Assembly: GCA_030609765.1 (NCBI GenBank)
Contig: JAUWTE010000039.1
Location: forward strand, 1 to 12,519
DNA from: Acidobacteriota bacterium
GTDB taxonomy: Bacteria > Acidobacteriota > UBA890
DNA: 12,519 bases
Direction of reading: 5' to 3'
Part shown: positions 1-7,247 of the stretch, in pieces
Numbering within the stretch: position 1 is the first letter of the stretch
How the letters are laid out: each line of letters starts with the position of its first letter
Program-made: the position numbers and the translations under genes
The notes under the pieces: generated by a model
What the model saw: the letters and a program-made list of their open reading frames with translations, nothing else
Told to the model about the DNA's origin: nothing
The model's database searches: none

Positions 1-132
1 CCTCCTATGTTTTTCGACATTCGTCGAGACAGGTTCCCCACGCTGTGAGGTGGGGGATATCAGCGTGCTTGATCCGCTGACCCAGAGACATTAGTTTCCG
101 TGCACTGAAATCGCAATCAGGAGGAGGATCCA
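1..132. other. non-coding leader before the EamA-like gene
   Basis: I see no coding frame here with a start, a ribosome site and family similarity. The stretch holds two short inverted repeats: TCGAC/GTCGA (14-18 with 23-27, loop of 4) and CCCCAC/GTGGGG (36-41 with 50-55, loop of 8). Neither is followed by a T run, so a classical terminator is not supported. They could belong to the 3' end of an upstream transcript or to the 5' leader of the next gene. No convincing -35/-10 pair was recognised. Confidence 0.4.
119..128 (+). promoter_or_regulatory. strong ribosome binding site of the EamA-like gene
   Basis: The run AGGAGGAGGA ends five bases before the ATG at 133. It contains two overlapping GGAGG cores and is the strongest Shine-Dalgarno sequence in the window. 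It fixes the start of the membrane protein at 133. Confidence 0.75.
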
Positions 133-693
133 ATGGGAGCAGGTAGCGCCTCGGGCGCTGGAATGGCCTGGCTCAGCTTCGCACTCATGACCGTGGCCTG
201 TTGGGGGGTTTACGGAGTTTTGCTGCACTCCGGCCAGATGTCGATGCAGGACCCGGTCAACGGGCGCTACAAGGCGTTCTTGTTTGTGGGAATTGCCTAT
301 TTCGTTACCGCGGTTCTGGCCCCTCTGGCCATTCTCGTGATGAACGGGGCGACGTGGCAGTACCCCATAAAGGGCATGGGACTGTCGCTTCTCGCGGGCA
401 TCGTCGGTGCGGCCGGCGCTTTCTGCGTGCTGCTGGCTTTCGGCGCCAAGGGCTCGCCGGCCGTCGTCATGTCGATCGTTTTCGCCGGCGCCCCGATCGT
501 CAACGCGATCGCGGCGTTCACGGTTCATCCGCCGGCGGGTGGGTTGGCGAACTTGAGATGGCAGTTCGTGCTCGGGATCGCGCTGGCGGCCCTGGGGGGC
601 GCACTGGTGAGCCTCTACAAGCCTGAGGCGCCCGCGCCGGCCGCACCAGTGGCTGTGCAAGCATCACAACAGGCGGGCGGATCGAGCGGCTAG
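133..693 (+). CDS. EamA/DMT-type small integral membrane protein
   Basis: A 186-residue, strongly hydrophobic protein with about five predicted membrane helices (roughly residues 11-33, 46-70, 79-104, 107-130 and 141-162). This matches a single EamA-like unit of the drug/metabolite transporter superfamily, whereas most DMT carriers have two units and ten helices. Recognisable pieces are WGVYGVLLHSGQ in the first helix, DPVNGRYKAFLFVG before the second, and GAKGSPAVVMSIVFAGAPIVNA in helix 4. The C-terminal 20 or so residues are rich in Ala, Pro, Gln and Gly and are probably a flexible cytoplasmic or periplasmic tail. The start is firm because of the AGGAGGAGGA site upstream. A half-size protein would probably have to dimerise to transport; the substrate is unknown. 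It is separated from the next gene by 104 bases and may be its own transcription unit. Confidence 0.8.
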   Translation: MGAGSASGAGMAWLSFALMTVACWGVYGVLLHSGQMSMQDPVNGRYKAFLFVGIAYFVTAVLAPLAILVMNGATWQYPIKGMGLSLLAGIVGAAGAFCVLLAFGAKGSPAVVMSIVFAGAPIVNAIAAFTVHPPAGGLANLRWQFVLGIALAALGGALVSLYKPEAPAPAAPVAVQASQQAGGSSG

Positions 694-797
694 CAGTCCC
701 GGCGACACACCATTACAATTACGCAGACTTCCCCGAGCGGGGAGCCTCTCCGATTCCCCATTCATTCAAGACTCACAACGAATCTCATTCCGGATCT
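694..797. other. intergenic region with alternative GGGGA/TCCCC hairpins
   Basis: This 104-base gap precedes the dehydrogenase. A TCCCC at 730-734 can pair with GGGGA at 739-743 around a GAGC loop. The same GGGGA can instead pair with a second TCCCC at 755-759. The two folds exclude each other. No T run follows either, so intrinsic termination is not supported. A TACAAT at 714-719 could be a -10 element, but no good -35 lies 16-18 bases upstream. The ATG at 798 has no clear Shine-Dalgarno sequence. Confidence 0.3.
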
Positions 798-2014
798 ATG
801 TCTACTGAGACCAAAGACCACGTCGAGATTCTGGCCGAACTGACCCCACCTGCCTGGTCGGCGACGATTGGAGGCATCCGGGTTCACTCCGGCCCCGGCG
901 CTCTGTCGCAGATCGGTAACCTGGTACGGCAAATGGGCGGCCGCGCACCCTCATCGTTACCGATCCCGGCGTGCGTGCCACGGGACACCCTGAGCGCGCC
1001 GCAGAGCTTGTCGGCGAGGATTCCGGCGACATCTTCGTCTTCGACGGGGTTGAGGAAAACCCGACGACGCGCCACGTGGAGGCCGGCACCGAGCTCGCCC
1101 GCGAGCACGAGATCGACTTGATTGTCGGGTTCGGCGGCGGCAGCGCCATGGACTGTGCCAAGGGCATCAACTTCTTGCTCACCAACGGCGGCAAGATGGA
1201 GGACTACTGGGGGGTCGATAAGGCCACCCAACCCATGTTGCCGGCCATTGGTGTCCCGACAACGGCAGGCACGGGAAGCGAGGCGCAGTCGTTCGCGCTC
1301 ATCGCGCAGGAGGAAACGCACCGAAAAATGGCATGCGGAGACAAAAAGGCCAGGTTCGGTCATGTGATCCTCGACCCGACCCTGACGGTGTCCGCACCTC
1401 GGCCGGTCGCCGCAGCCACGGGAATCGATGCCATCGGGCACGCCGTGGAGTCCTACGTGACCTTGAAGCGAACCCCCATCTCACAGCTCTACGCCCGCGA
1501 GGCGTGGCGGCTTCTGGTGGCGAGCTTTCCGACTTCACTGTCCGACCGGGAGAACCTCGAGGTTGCCGGGCAGATGCAACTAGGGGCCCACCTGGCTGGT
1601 GCCGCAATCGAGTGCTCGATGCTCGGGGCGGCGCACGCTTGCGCCAACCCGCTGACCGCCCGCTTCGACATGACTCACGGGATCGCAGTCGGCCTGTTGC
1701 TGCCTCATGTCGTGCGCTTCAACACAGAGGCGGTCGGTCCTCTCTATGACGAGCTCGTGCCGGCAATCCTGGATCTGATTACTTTGGACGAAGGCCAGAT
1801 GCTGGCGCCCATGTCGGGTGGTGCTGTAGTCGCGAGCCTGATCGAGACTCTGGTGCTGGAGGGCGCTGTGCCAAACCGGCTGCGCGATTACGGAATCGAA
1901 AGGGAGACCCTCCCCGCGCTGGCGGAAGACGCCGCCGACCAATGGACCGCTGGGTTCAACCCGCGACCTGTTGGCAGGCAGGAGTTGCTGGATATCTATG
2001 AAGTTGCGTACTGA
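798..2014 (+). CDS. iron-containing alcohol dehydrogenase, interrupted by a one-base frameshift
   Basis: Fe-ADH (group III) enzymes reduce aldehydes or oxidise alcohols with NAD(P) and usually bind Fe2+. The reading frame opens at ATG 798 and is plausible through the Arg codon at 942-944 (ends LVRQMGGR). The family then continues in another frame from 944/947 (RTLIVTDPGVRATGH) to the TGA at 2014. Restoring one base in the GGCCGCGC stretch gives an uninterrupted protein of about 405 residues, normal for the family. Visible motifs, numbered in the repaired protein: GGGSAMD near 113-119 for the dinucleotide; metal ligands Asp about 211 and His about 215 in GIDAIGH; His about 280 in GAAHACANP; His about 294 in MTHGIAVG. 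The His often seen in the H-P of the third motif is Asn here (ANP). A 347-residue fragment could start at GTG 971 but would lack the N-terminal strand of the nucleotide domain. The break may be a sequencing error, a recent pseudogene or, less likely, programmed. The gene overlaps the following propeller gene by 17 bases, suggesting co-transcription. Confidence 0.85.
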
Positions 2015-3200
2015 TCGCATCCGTCCCCGATCCGGAGCCCTGGTCTGCGGCCTGCTCGTCGTCTGCGGCGTGCTGACCTGCCTCGTGGCATTGCCCGGGG
2101 CTCTAGCGCGGCCGCACGACGGCTCTGCTGTTCAGGCTGGCTCTGAGCTCGCGGAGCAAAACGCCTGGCGCCTCTTCCGGGGCGACGCCAGCCTCTCCGG
2201 GGTGGCCGTGGGGGAGCTACCCGCCGACCCCAAACCACTGTGGGTCTTCGAAGCCGAAGACAGCATCGAATCGACCGCCGCGATCGCCGATGGGGTGGCC
2301 TACGTGGGCTCGCTGGATAGCTACTTCTACGCCATCGATCTGGAGAGCGGCGAGCTGCGCTGGAAGTTCCAGGCCAGCATGGAGATCCGGTCATCGCCGA
2401 CGGTCGTCGAAGGCACCGTTTACTTCGGCGATGAGGGAGGCCAGTTCCACGCCCTCGACGCCCTCACCGGGGAGCTCGAATGGGTGTTCAGCACCGGTGC
2501 CGGGATCATCTCGGGCGCCAACTACGTCGACGGGCTTCTGGTGTTCGGCTCATACGACAACTCGATCTATTGCCTGGACGCGACGGACGGCTCGCTGATC
2601 TGGAAGCTCGAAACGCTGGGCTACGTTAATGGCACTCCGGCCATCGTGGATGGGAAGGTGATCTCGGTCGGCTGTGACGGCTTCTGCCGAGTCGTGCGGC
2701 TCGACGACGGCACGCCCCTGATGGATATCGAGATCTACGCCTACGTCGGAGCCAGCTCGGCAATCGGCAACGGCATCGCCTACTTCGGGACGTTCGAGAA
2801 CCAGGTGCTGGCAATCAGCGTGATTACCGGTGAATTGCAGTGGATCTACGAGCACCCGACGCGCAAGTTCCCCTACTACTCCTCTGCCGCGATTGCGGGC
2901 GATCGGATATTCGTTGGCGGCCGCGACAAGATGCTGCACGCCATTGATCTGGCCAGCGGCGAGCCTCTGTGGACCTACCGCACTCGCGCCAGAATCGACT
3001 CTTCTCCCGTGGTTGTGGGCGATCGCGTCTTCTTCGGCGCCAGCACCGGTGAAGTCTTCGCCCTGAATGCGGCATCGGGCGAGGTGGAGTGGCAGTTCGA
3101 GACAGGCTCCTCCATCGTCGCTTCTCCCAGCGTCGCCGCCGGCAAGATGGTTATCGGTACCGAGGACGGCCAAGTCTACTGCTTCGGGGAGCCCCAGTGA
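1998..3200 (+). CDS. exported PQQ-type beta-propeller repeat protein (BamB-like)
   Basis: A 400-residue protein with an N-terminal signal sequence: basic residues in the first 11, then a hydrophobic stretch to about residue 37, with a likely signal peptidase I site after ALA. No lipobox Cys is seen, so it is probably soluble in the periplasm or secreted. The rest is built of about seven or eight repeats of the pattern [YH]A[IL]D..[ST]GE..W.[FY], for example YAIDLESGELRWKF, HALDALTGELEWVF, HAIDLASGEPLWTY and FALNAASGEVEWQF. This is typical of PQQ/WD-like propellers such as BamB and quinoprotein dehydrogenases. No catalytic quinoprotein motifs were recognised, so a scaffolding or sensing role is more likely than catalysis. 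The ATG at 1998 was preferred over the TTG at 1971 because it places the basic n-region directly before the hydrophobic core. It overlaps the end of the dehydrogenase gene, and the radical SAM gene begins 31 bases downstream. Confidence 0.85.
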   Translation: MKLRTDRIRPRSGALVCGLLVVCGVLTCLVALPGALARPHDGSAVQAGSELAEQNAWRLFRGDASLSGVAVGELPADPKPLWVFEAEDSIESTAAIADGVAYVGSLDSYFYAIDLESGELRWKFQASMEIRSSPTVVEGTVYFGDEGGQFHALDALTGELEWVFSTGAGIISGANYVDGLLVFGSYDNSIYCLDATDGSLIWKLETLGYVNGTPAIVDGKVISVGCDGFCRVVRLDDGTPLMDIEIYAYVGASSAIGNGIAYFGTFENQVLAISVITGELQWIYEHPTRKFPYYSSAAIAGDRIFVGGRDKMLHAIDLASGEPLWTYRTRARIDSSPVVVGDRVFFGASTGEVFALNAASGEVEWQFETGSSIVASPSVAAGKMVIGTEDGQVYCFGEPQ

Positions 3201-3231
3201 TGGGCCGGAGAGAGCGGGCACGGGGGAAAGC

Positions 3232-4587
3232 ATGAGCGGCGGTCCGAACGCGAAGGTCGGTCCCGATCCGGCGACCACAGGGACGGAGTTGCACGAGACA
3301 GGCGTCGGTAGCGTCTTCGTGTCGAACTACCCGCCCTATTCGTTCTGGTCGCCCGAGCACCTGGGCGCGCTCGAGGAGGCTTTCAATTCCGAGCCCCGAG
3401 ACGGCGCGCCGCTGGGTCTGTACGTTCACATCCCTTTCTGCCGCAAGCGCTGCAAGTTCTGCTACTTCAAGGTCTACACCGACAAGAACGCGGCCCAGGT
3501 CGAGCGCTACATCGAGGCCCTCGACGCGGAACTGCGAGCGTACAGAAATTTGCCCGCGGTCCAGGGCCGGTCGCTCCAGTTCGTTTACTTTGGTGGCGGC
3601 ACGCCCTCGTTCATCTCGGCCAAGCACCTCTCCAGCTTGGCCGCTCGCCTGAAGGAGTCGATTCCCTGGCAAGGAGCCAAGGAGGTCGCCTTCGAGTGCG
3701 AGCCGGGAACTCTCAGCCGTTCCAAGCTCGAGACCATCCACGAGATCGGCGTGACCCGTTTGAGCCTGGGCGTGGAGAACTTCGACGACGCCATCCTGGA
3801 GGCCAACGGCAGGGCACATGTGTCGAAGGAGATCGATCGGGTGCGGCCTTGGATCCAGGAGGTCGGCTTCGATCAGGTCAATATCGACATCATCGCCGGC
3901 ATGATCGGCGAGACGTGGGATAAGTGGCGCGTCACCGTTCAGAAGGCCATCGACTACGGGGCCGATTCGGTGACCGTCTACCAGATGGAAGTTCCCTATA
4001 ACTCGGCCTTTTCGAAACAGCTTCGGGACGGCTCGCTGGACATTCCGCTGGCCGACTGGGACACCAAGAGGACCTGGAACGACTACGCCCTCGAGCAGCT
4101 CGAGGCGGCGGGCTATGCGCTGTCGAGCGCCTATACGATGACCCGCCAGGGCGCCCCCGATCAGAGCTTCGTTTATCGTGACGCGCTCTGGCATGGCAGC
4201 GACATGCTGGCCACCGGAGTAGCATCATTCGGACACATGAGCGGCGTACACTATCAAAACGCCGGTGGCTGGAACGACTATCTCGAGACGGTCGAGGCGG
4301 GCAACCTGCCCCTGCAGCGTGCCTTCCCGACCAGCCCGGACGAGCGCCTGACTCGCGAGATGATCCTGCAGCTCAAGGTGGGATCTTTGCGACCCGAGTA
4401 TTTCGAATCGAAGTTCGGCGTCGACATTCTCGAGCGTTTCGGGACAGCCTTCGACGAACTGCGTCAAGAGGACCTTCTACGAATCGATAACGGTACGATT
4501 ACCCTGACCCGTGACGGTCTGCTGCGAGTGGAGTCTCTGCTGCCCTCGTTCTACGCGCCCGAGTACCGGCGTTCCCGGTATTCATAG
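3232..4587 (+). CDS. HemN/HemW-like radical SAM protein
   Basis: A 451-residue radical SAM protein of the oxygen-independent coproporphyrinogen III oxidase (HemN/HemW) superfamily. The cluster motif is HIPFCRKRCKFCYF with Cys 70, 74 and 77 (C-x3-C-x2-C) for a 4Fe-4S cluster that binds S-adenosylmethionine. GGGTPS follows at 121-126, ECEPGT at 155-160, SLGVENFDD...GRAH near 178-196 and NIDIIAGMIGET near 217-228, all in the family order. The C-terminal 80-100 residues look like the HemN C-terminal domain. True HemN has a fourth Cys shortly after the third; here that region reads YFKVYTDKN, so classic HemN activity is doubtful. HemW-type haem chaperone or a class C radical SAM methyltransferase or other modification role is possible. 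The ATG at 3232 follows GGGGGAAAG; an upstream extension to 3067 would overlap the propeller gene and is unlikely. About 65 residues precede the core, longer than in typical HemW. Confidence 0.85.
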   Translation: MSGGPNAKVGPDPATTGTELHETGVGSVFVSNYPPYSFWSPEHLGALEEAFNSEPRDGAPLGLYVHIPFCRKRCKFCYFKVYTDKNAAQVERYIEALDAELRAYRNLPAVQGRSLQFVYFGGGTPSFISAKHLSSLAARLKESIPWQGAKEVAFECEPGTLSRSKLETIHEIGVTRLSLGVENFDDAILEANGRAHVSKEIDRVRPWIQEVGFDQVNIDIIAGMIGETWDKWRVTVQKAIDYGADSVTVYQMEVPYNSAFSKQLRDGSLDIPLADWDTKRTWNDYALEQLEAAGYALSSAYTMTRQGAPDQSFVYRDALWHGSDMLATGVASFGHMSGVHYQNAGGWNDYLETVEAGNLPLQRAFPTSPDERLTREMILQLKVGSLRPEYFESKFGVDILERFGTAFDELRQEDLLRIDNGTITLTRDGLLRVESLLPSFYAPEYRRSRYS

Positions 4588-4631
4588 CTGGCCGCGGTCG
4601 ACGATCATCCCTAGCGCATACACACGAAATC

Positions 4632-6920
4632 ATGAAAACGACGAAGTTTCCTCCAATGACGATGGCATTCTTCCTGGTGCTGGCAATGCCTGCGCTCGCA
4701 CTGGCGCAGCCCTGGCAAGCCGCTGGCGTGGCGGCTCAATCAGCTGGTGCGGCGGCTCAATCAGCTGGTGCGGCCGCTCAATCAAGCAAAGAGGCGGAGC
4801 AGGCGACGAGCAGTACCTCACAGGCGCAGCAGGCAGCCAGCGAGGCTGAAAACGAGCAGGAAGAGGAGCAGGAGGCTCCGCAGATCCGCGACATCCGCTT
4901 CGTTTACGTCGAGGGCAGCCTGCCGTACGTACCGAGCTCGAACACCATCGCTACCAAGCTCCCGCTGGAGCTCCGGCTTACGCCGTTCAACGTCGGCAGC
5001 GTCACGGACGCGCTCTTTGAGGATCAGTACAGCCAGGTGCTCAGCCAGACACTGGTGAATGTCAGCAACATCAACATCCAGCCTGGCTTCGGCGTACACG
5101 ATTTCTTCACGATCCGGGGCTTCGATTCGCTCTCCAGCGGCCTGATTCTCACCGATGGGGCCAGCGAGCCCGAGAGCACCTTCTACCAGCTCTACAACAT
5201 CGAGGCGGTCGAGGTGCTCAAGGGGCCGAGCGGGTTCTTGTACGGCAGCAATCCGCTGGCGGGCACGGTCAACCTCGTGCGCAAGCAACCCCTGCCCCGA
5301 GCGGCGACCACCGTGGCCGGCAACTTCGGCAGCTACCAGAACTTTCAGGGCACGCTCGACTTCAACTACGCGAGCCCGAACCGTGACTACGCCTTCCGCC
5401 TCAATGGCCTGGCCCGCGACACCGACAGCTTCCGGGATGAAAAGTGGAGCCGGACGTTCGCCGTGAACCCTGCCTTCACCTGGTGGATCGACGGCGCCAG
5501 TTCACTGAACGTCAACTTCGAATACGTCGATGCTGACGCCATGCCCGATACGGGCCTGCCGCTGTACTTCAACAATGTTCCGGATGTTCCGAAGGAACGG
5601 AACTACCAGTCACCGTTCGATACCTCCGAGCAGGGGATCTTTCGGTTTCAGACCGACTACCAGCGCGACGTCAACGACGCGGTCAAGGTGCGCAACAAGC
5701 TCTATTACCGCGACCTGAACTGGCTGTCGGCTGGGACCCTGTTCGTGGGCGTGTTTCCCAGTCCGCAGTTCGACTCAGGTGGCATGCCGGTGGGATTCGA
5801 GGAAGAAGTGGCCCGCAGCCTCATCGTCGTCGACGACCGGCAGAAGTACGCGGGCAACCAGTTCGAGACGATCTTCGAGTTCGCCACCGGCTCTGTGGGG
5901 CACCACCTGCTCGCCGGCTTCGAGCTGGCACGCTTCGGCGATGTGTACACCTTCGATGTCGCCCTGCTGCCCAACCTCGACCTCTACGATCCCATCGAGA
6001 CGGCCGAGGAGCCACTCTACTTTCTTCCCAATCAGTCATTGGTCGGCGATTCGCGCAGCATCGTGGCGGCACCGTACGTAATCGATCAGATCTGGTTCGC
6101 GGATCAGTTCCAGCTTCTGCTGGGTGCCCGGATCGACCACATCGATTTCAAGGACGACGCCAACGGGATCAGCAGGACCGATAACGAGGTAAGCCCGATG
6201 GTCGGGGCCGTCTACGCTCCTTCGGAAACCGTGTCGCTGTTCGCCAACTACTCACGGTCGTTCGCCCCACCCGTCGCACGCGTTCAGGATGGCGAACGGA
6301 TGCCGGAGGAGGGCCGCGAAATCGAAGGGGGCGTCAAGCTGTACCTGCTCGACGGACGGGCGAAGACAACCTTTGCCGTCTATCGGCTGGAGCGCGAGAA
6401 CATCGCCATCCCCGATGACAATGGCTTCACGCAGCAGATCGGTGATCAGCGCTCGACGGGCTTCGAGATCGACTTCGCGGCTGAGCCCCAACGCGGCCTG
6501 CAAACTGTTGCCTCGTACGCCTACAATGAAGCCGTGCTCACCCGCTTCACCGAGAGCGTGCTCGACTTCACGACCTTCCCGCCGGGCTTCATCACCGTGG
6601 ATCGCAGCGGCAACACGCCTGCCTTCGCCCCGGCACACCTCTTCAACTTCTGGGTCAGCAAGATCTTTCCCAGTGGCCTGGGGGTCGGCGGCGGTGGCCG
6701 CTATGTAAGCGAGCAGTTCATTGCCGAGGACAACGAGTTTGTCCTCGACGGCGTCCTCACTTTCGACGCGGTCGCCTCCTATTCGTTCGCTGCCTGGCAG
6801 GTTCAACTCAACCTGAAGAATCTGACCGACCGCGAGTACTATGGCCGGGCATTCGGCGCCAACTCGGTGATCCCGGCACCGCCGATTACTTTCCACCTCG
6901 GTTTCAATGCGCGCTTCTGA
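4632..6920 (+). CDS. TonB-dependent outer-membrane receptor, siderophore type
   Basis: A 762-residue protein with a signal peptide (cleavage probably after ALALA, residue 25), a plug domain and a 22-strand-type barrel ending in Phe (FNARF), as expected for Bam-inserted outer-membrane proteins. Plug signatures are visible: FTIRGFDS, LTDGA, YNIEAVEVLKGPSGFLYGS and AGTVNLVRKQP, in the order of the siderophore receptor family (FhuA/FecA-like). The C-terminal barrel has the usual LKNLTDREYYGRAFG segment near the end. Between signal peptide and plug lies an unusual stretch of about 60 residues rich in Ala, Gln, Ser and Glu, including three 7-residue repeats. No clear TonB box or secretin/TonB short N-terminal domain was recognised in it. 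The ligand could be an iron chelate, another metal complex or a small organic molecule. No obvious Fur site was seen in the 44-base gap upstream. The ATG at 4632 has only a weak ribosome site, but the signal peptide supports it. Confidence 0.9.
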   Translation: MKTTKFPPMTMAFFLVLAMPALALAQPWQAAGVAAQSAGAAAQSAGAAAQSSKEAEQATSSTSQAQQAASEAENEQEEEQEAPQIRDIRFVYVEGSLPYVPSSNTIATKLPLELRLTPFNVGSVTDALFEDQYSQVLSQTLVNVSNINIQPGFGVHDFFTIRGFDSLSSGLILTDGASEPESTFYQLYNIEAVEVLKGPSGFLYGSNPLAGTVNLVRKQPLPRAATTVAGNFGSYQNFQGTLDFNYASPNRDYAFRLNGLARDTDSFRDEKWSRTFAVNPAFTWWIDGASSLNVNFEYVDADAMPDTGLPLYFNNVPDVPKERNYQSPFDTSEQGIFRFQTDYQRDVNDAVKVRNKLYYRDLNWLSAGTLFVGVFPSPQFDSGGMPVGFEEEVARSLIVVDDRQKYAGNQFETIFEFATGSVGHHLLAGFELARFGDVYTFDVALLPNLDLYDPIETAEEPLYFLPNQSLVGDSRSIVAAPYVIDQIWFADQFQLLLGARIDHIDFKDDANGISRTDNEVSPMVGAVYAPSETVSLFANYSRSFAPPVARVQDGERMPEEGREIEGGVKLYLLDGRAKTTFAVYRLERENIAIPDDNGFTQQIGDQRSTGFEIDFAAEPQRGLQTVASYAYNEAVLTRFTESVLDFTTFPPGFITVDRSGNTPAFAPAHLFNFWVSKIFPSGLGVGGGGRYVSEQFIAEDNEFVLDGVLTFDAVASYSFAAWQVQLNLKNLTDREYYGRAFGANSVIPAPPITFHLGFNARF
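4722..4784 (+). repeat. three-copy 21-bp in-frame tandem repeat in the receptor
   Basis: Three copies of a 21-base unit encode AGVAAQS, AGAAAQS and AGAAAQS (residues 31-51 of the receptor). The second and third copies differ from the first by few bases, implying recent duplication. The repeat lies after the signal peptide and before the plug, in the Ala/Gln/Ser/Glu-rich linker. Confidence 0.85.
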
Positions 6921-7001
6921 GGAGCTCTGAGGAATTGAGTGGCTTTCCGCCGGAGGTTGTCAGTCGTAGGATTGCAGGCACCCCATAGAATTGGAGCTGC
7001 C

Positions 7002-7247
7002 GTGAACAAGCGGATTCGCTGGATACTGTACGCGGCCATAGTGGTCCTCTATGTGCTGCACAATGACTTCTGGTTCTGGTACGACCCCAGAGTAGTTCTC
7101 GGCCTACCCATCGGGCTGACCTACCACGTCGGCTACAACCTCGCTGCCGCGGTGCTCATGTTCCTGCTGGTTCGGTTCGCTTGGCCGTCCCATTTGGAGG
7201 TGGATGAAAAGACCTCCCCAGACTCGGCAGCGGGGGGTGAGCGATGA
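7002..7247 (+). CDS. small membrane protein, probable partner of the symporter (DUF3311-like)
   Basis: An 81-residue protein beginning at GTG 7002, preceded by GGAG at 6993-6996 with a five-base spacer. An upstream GTG at 6939 would add 21 residues but has no good ribosome site. Two membrane helices are evident: about residues 6-20 (RWILYAAIVVLYVL) and about 40-62 (GLTYHVGYNLAAAVLMFLLVRF). HNDFWFWYDP and GLPIGLTYHVGYN between them look like the DUF3311 small proteins that accompany sodium:solute symporters, by analogy with the YhdT/PanF and YjcH/ActP pairs. The stop overlaps the symporter start in ATGA, indicating translational coupling. A role as an accessory or assembly subunit is inferred from this context. 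Confidence 0.75.
   Translation: MNKRIRWILYAAIVVLYVLHNDFWFWYDPRVVLGLPIGLTYHVGYNLAAAVLMFLLVRFAWPSHLEVDEKTSPDSAAGGER

Noticed and set aside
14..57. Two hairpins as a transcription terminator or riboswitch
   Set aside because: Stems are only 5-6 bp and no T run follows; no known riboswitch core was recognised.
3151..4194. Minus-strand open frame of 347 codons
   Set aside because: It lies opposite the radical SAM gene, shows no family motif and is explained by the GC-rich codon pattern of the + strand gene.
4588..4631. Fur box upstream of the receptor
   Set aside because: The short gap contains no sequence close to the GATAATGATAATCATTATC consensus.
4630..4821. Minus-strand open frame with repeated IEPPHQL
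   Set aside because: The repeat is simply the reverse complement of the receptor tandem repeat; there is no ribosome site or family support.
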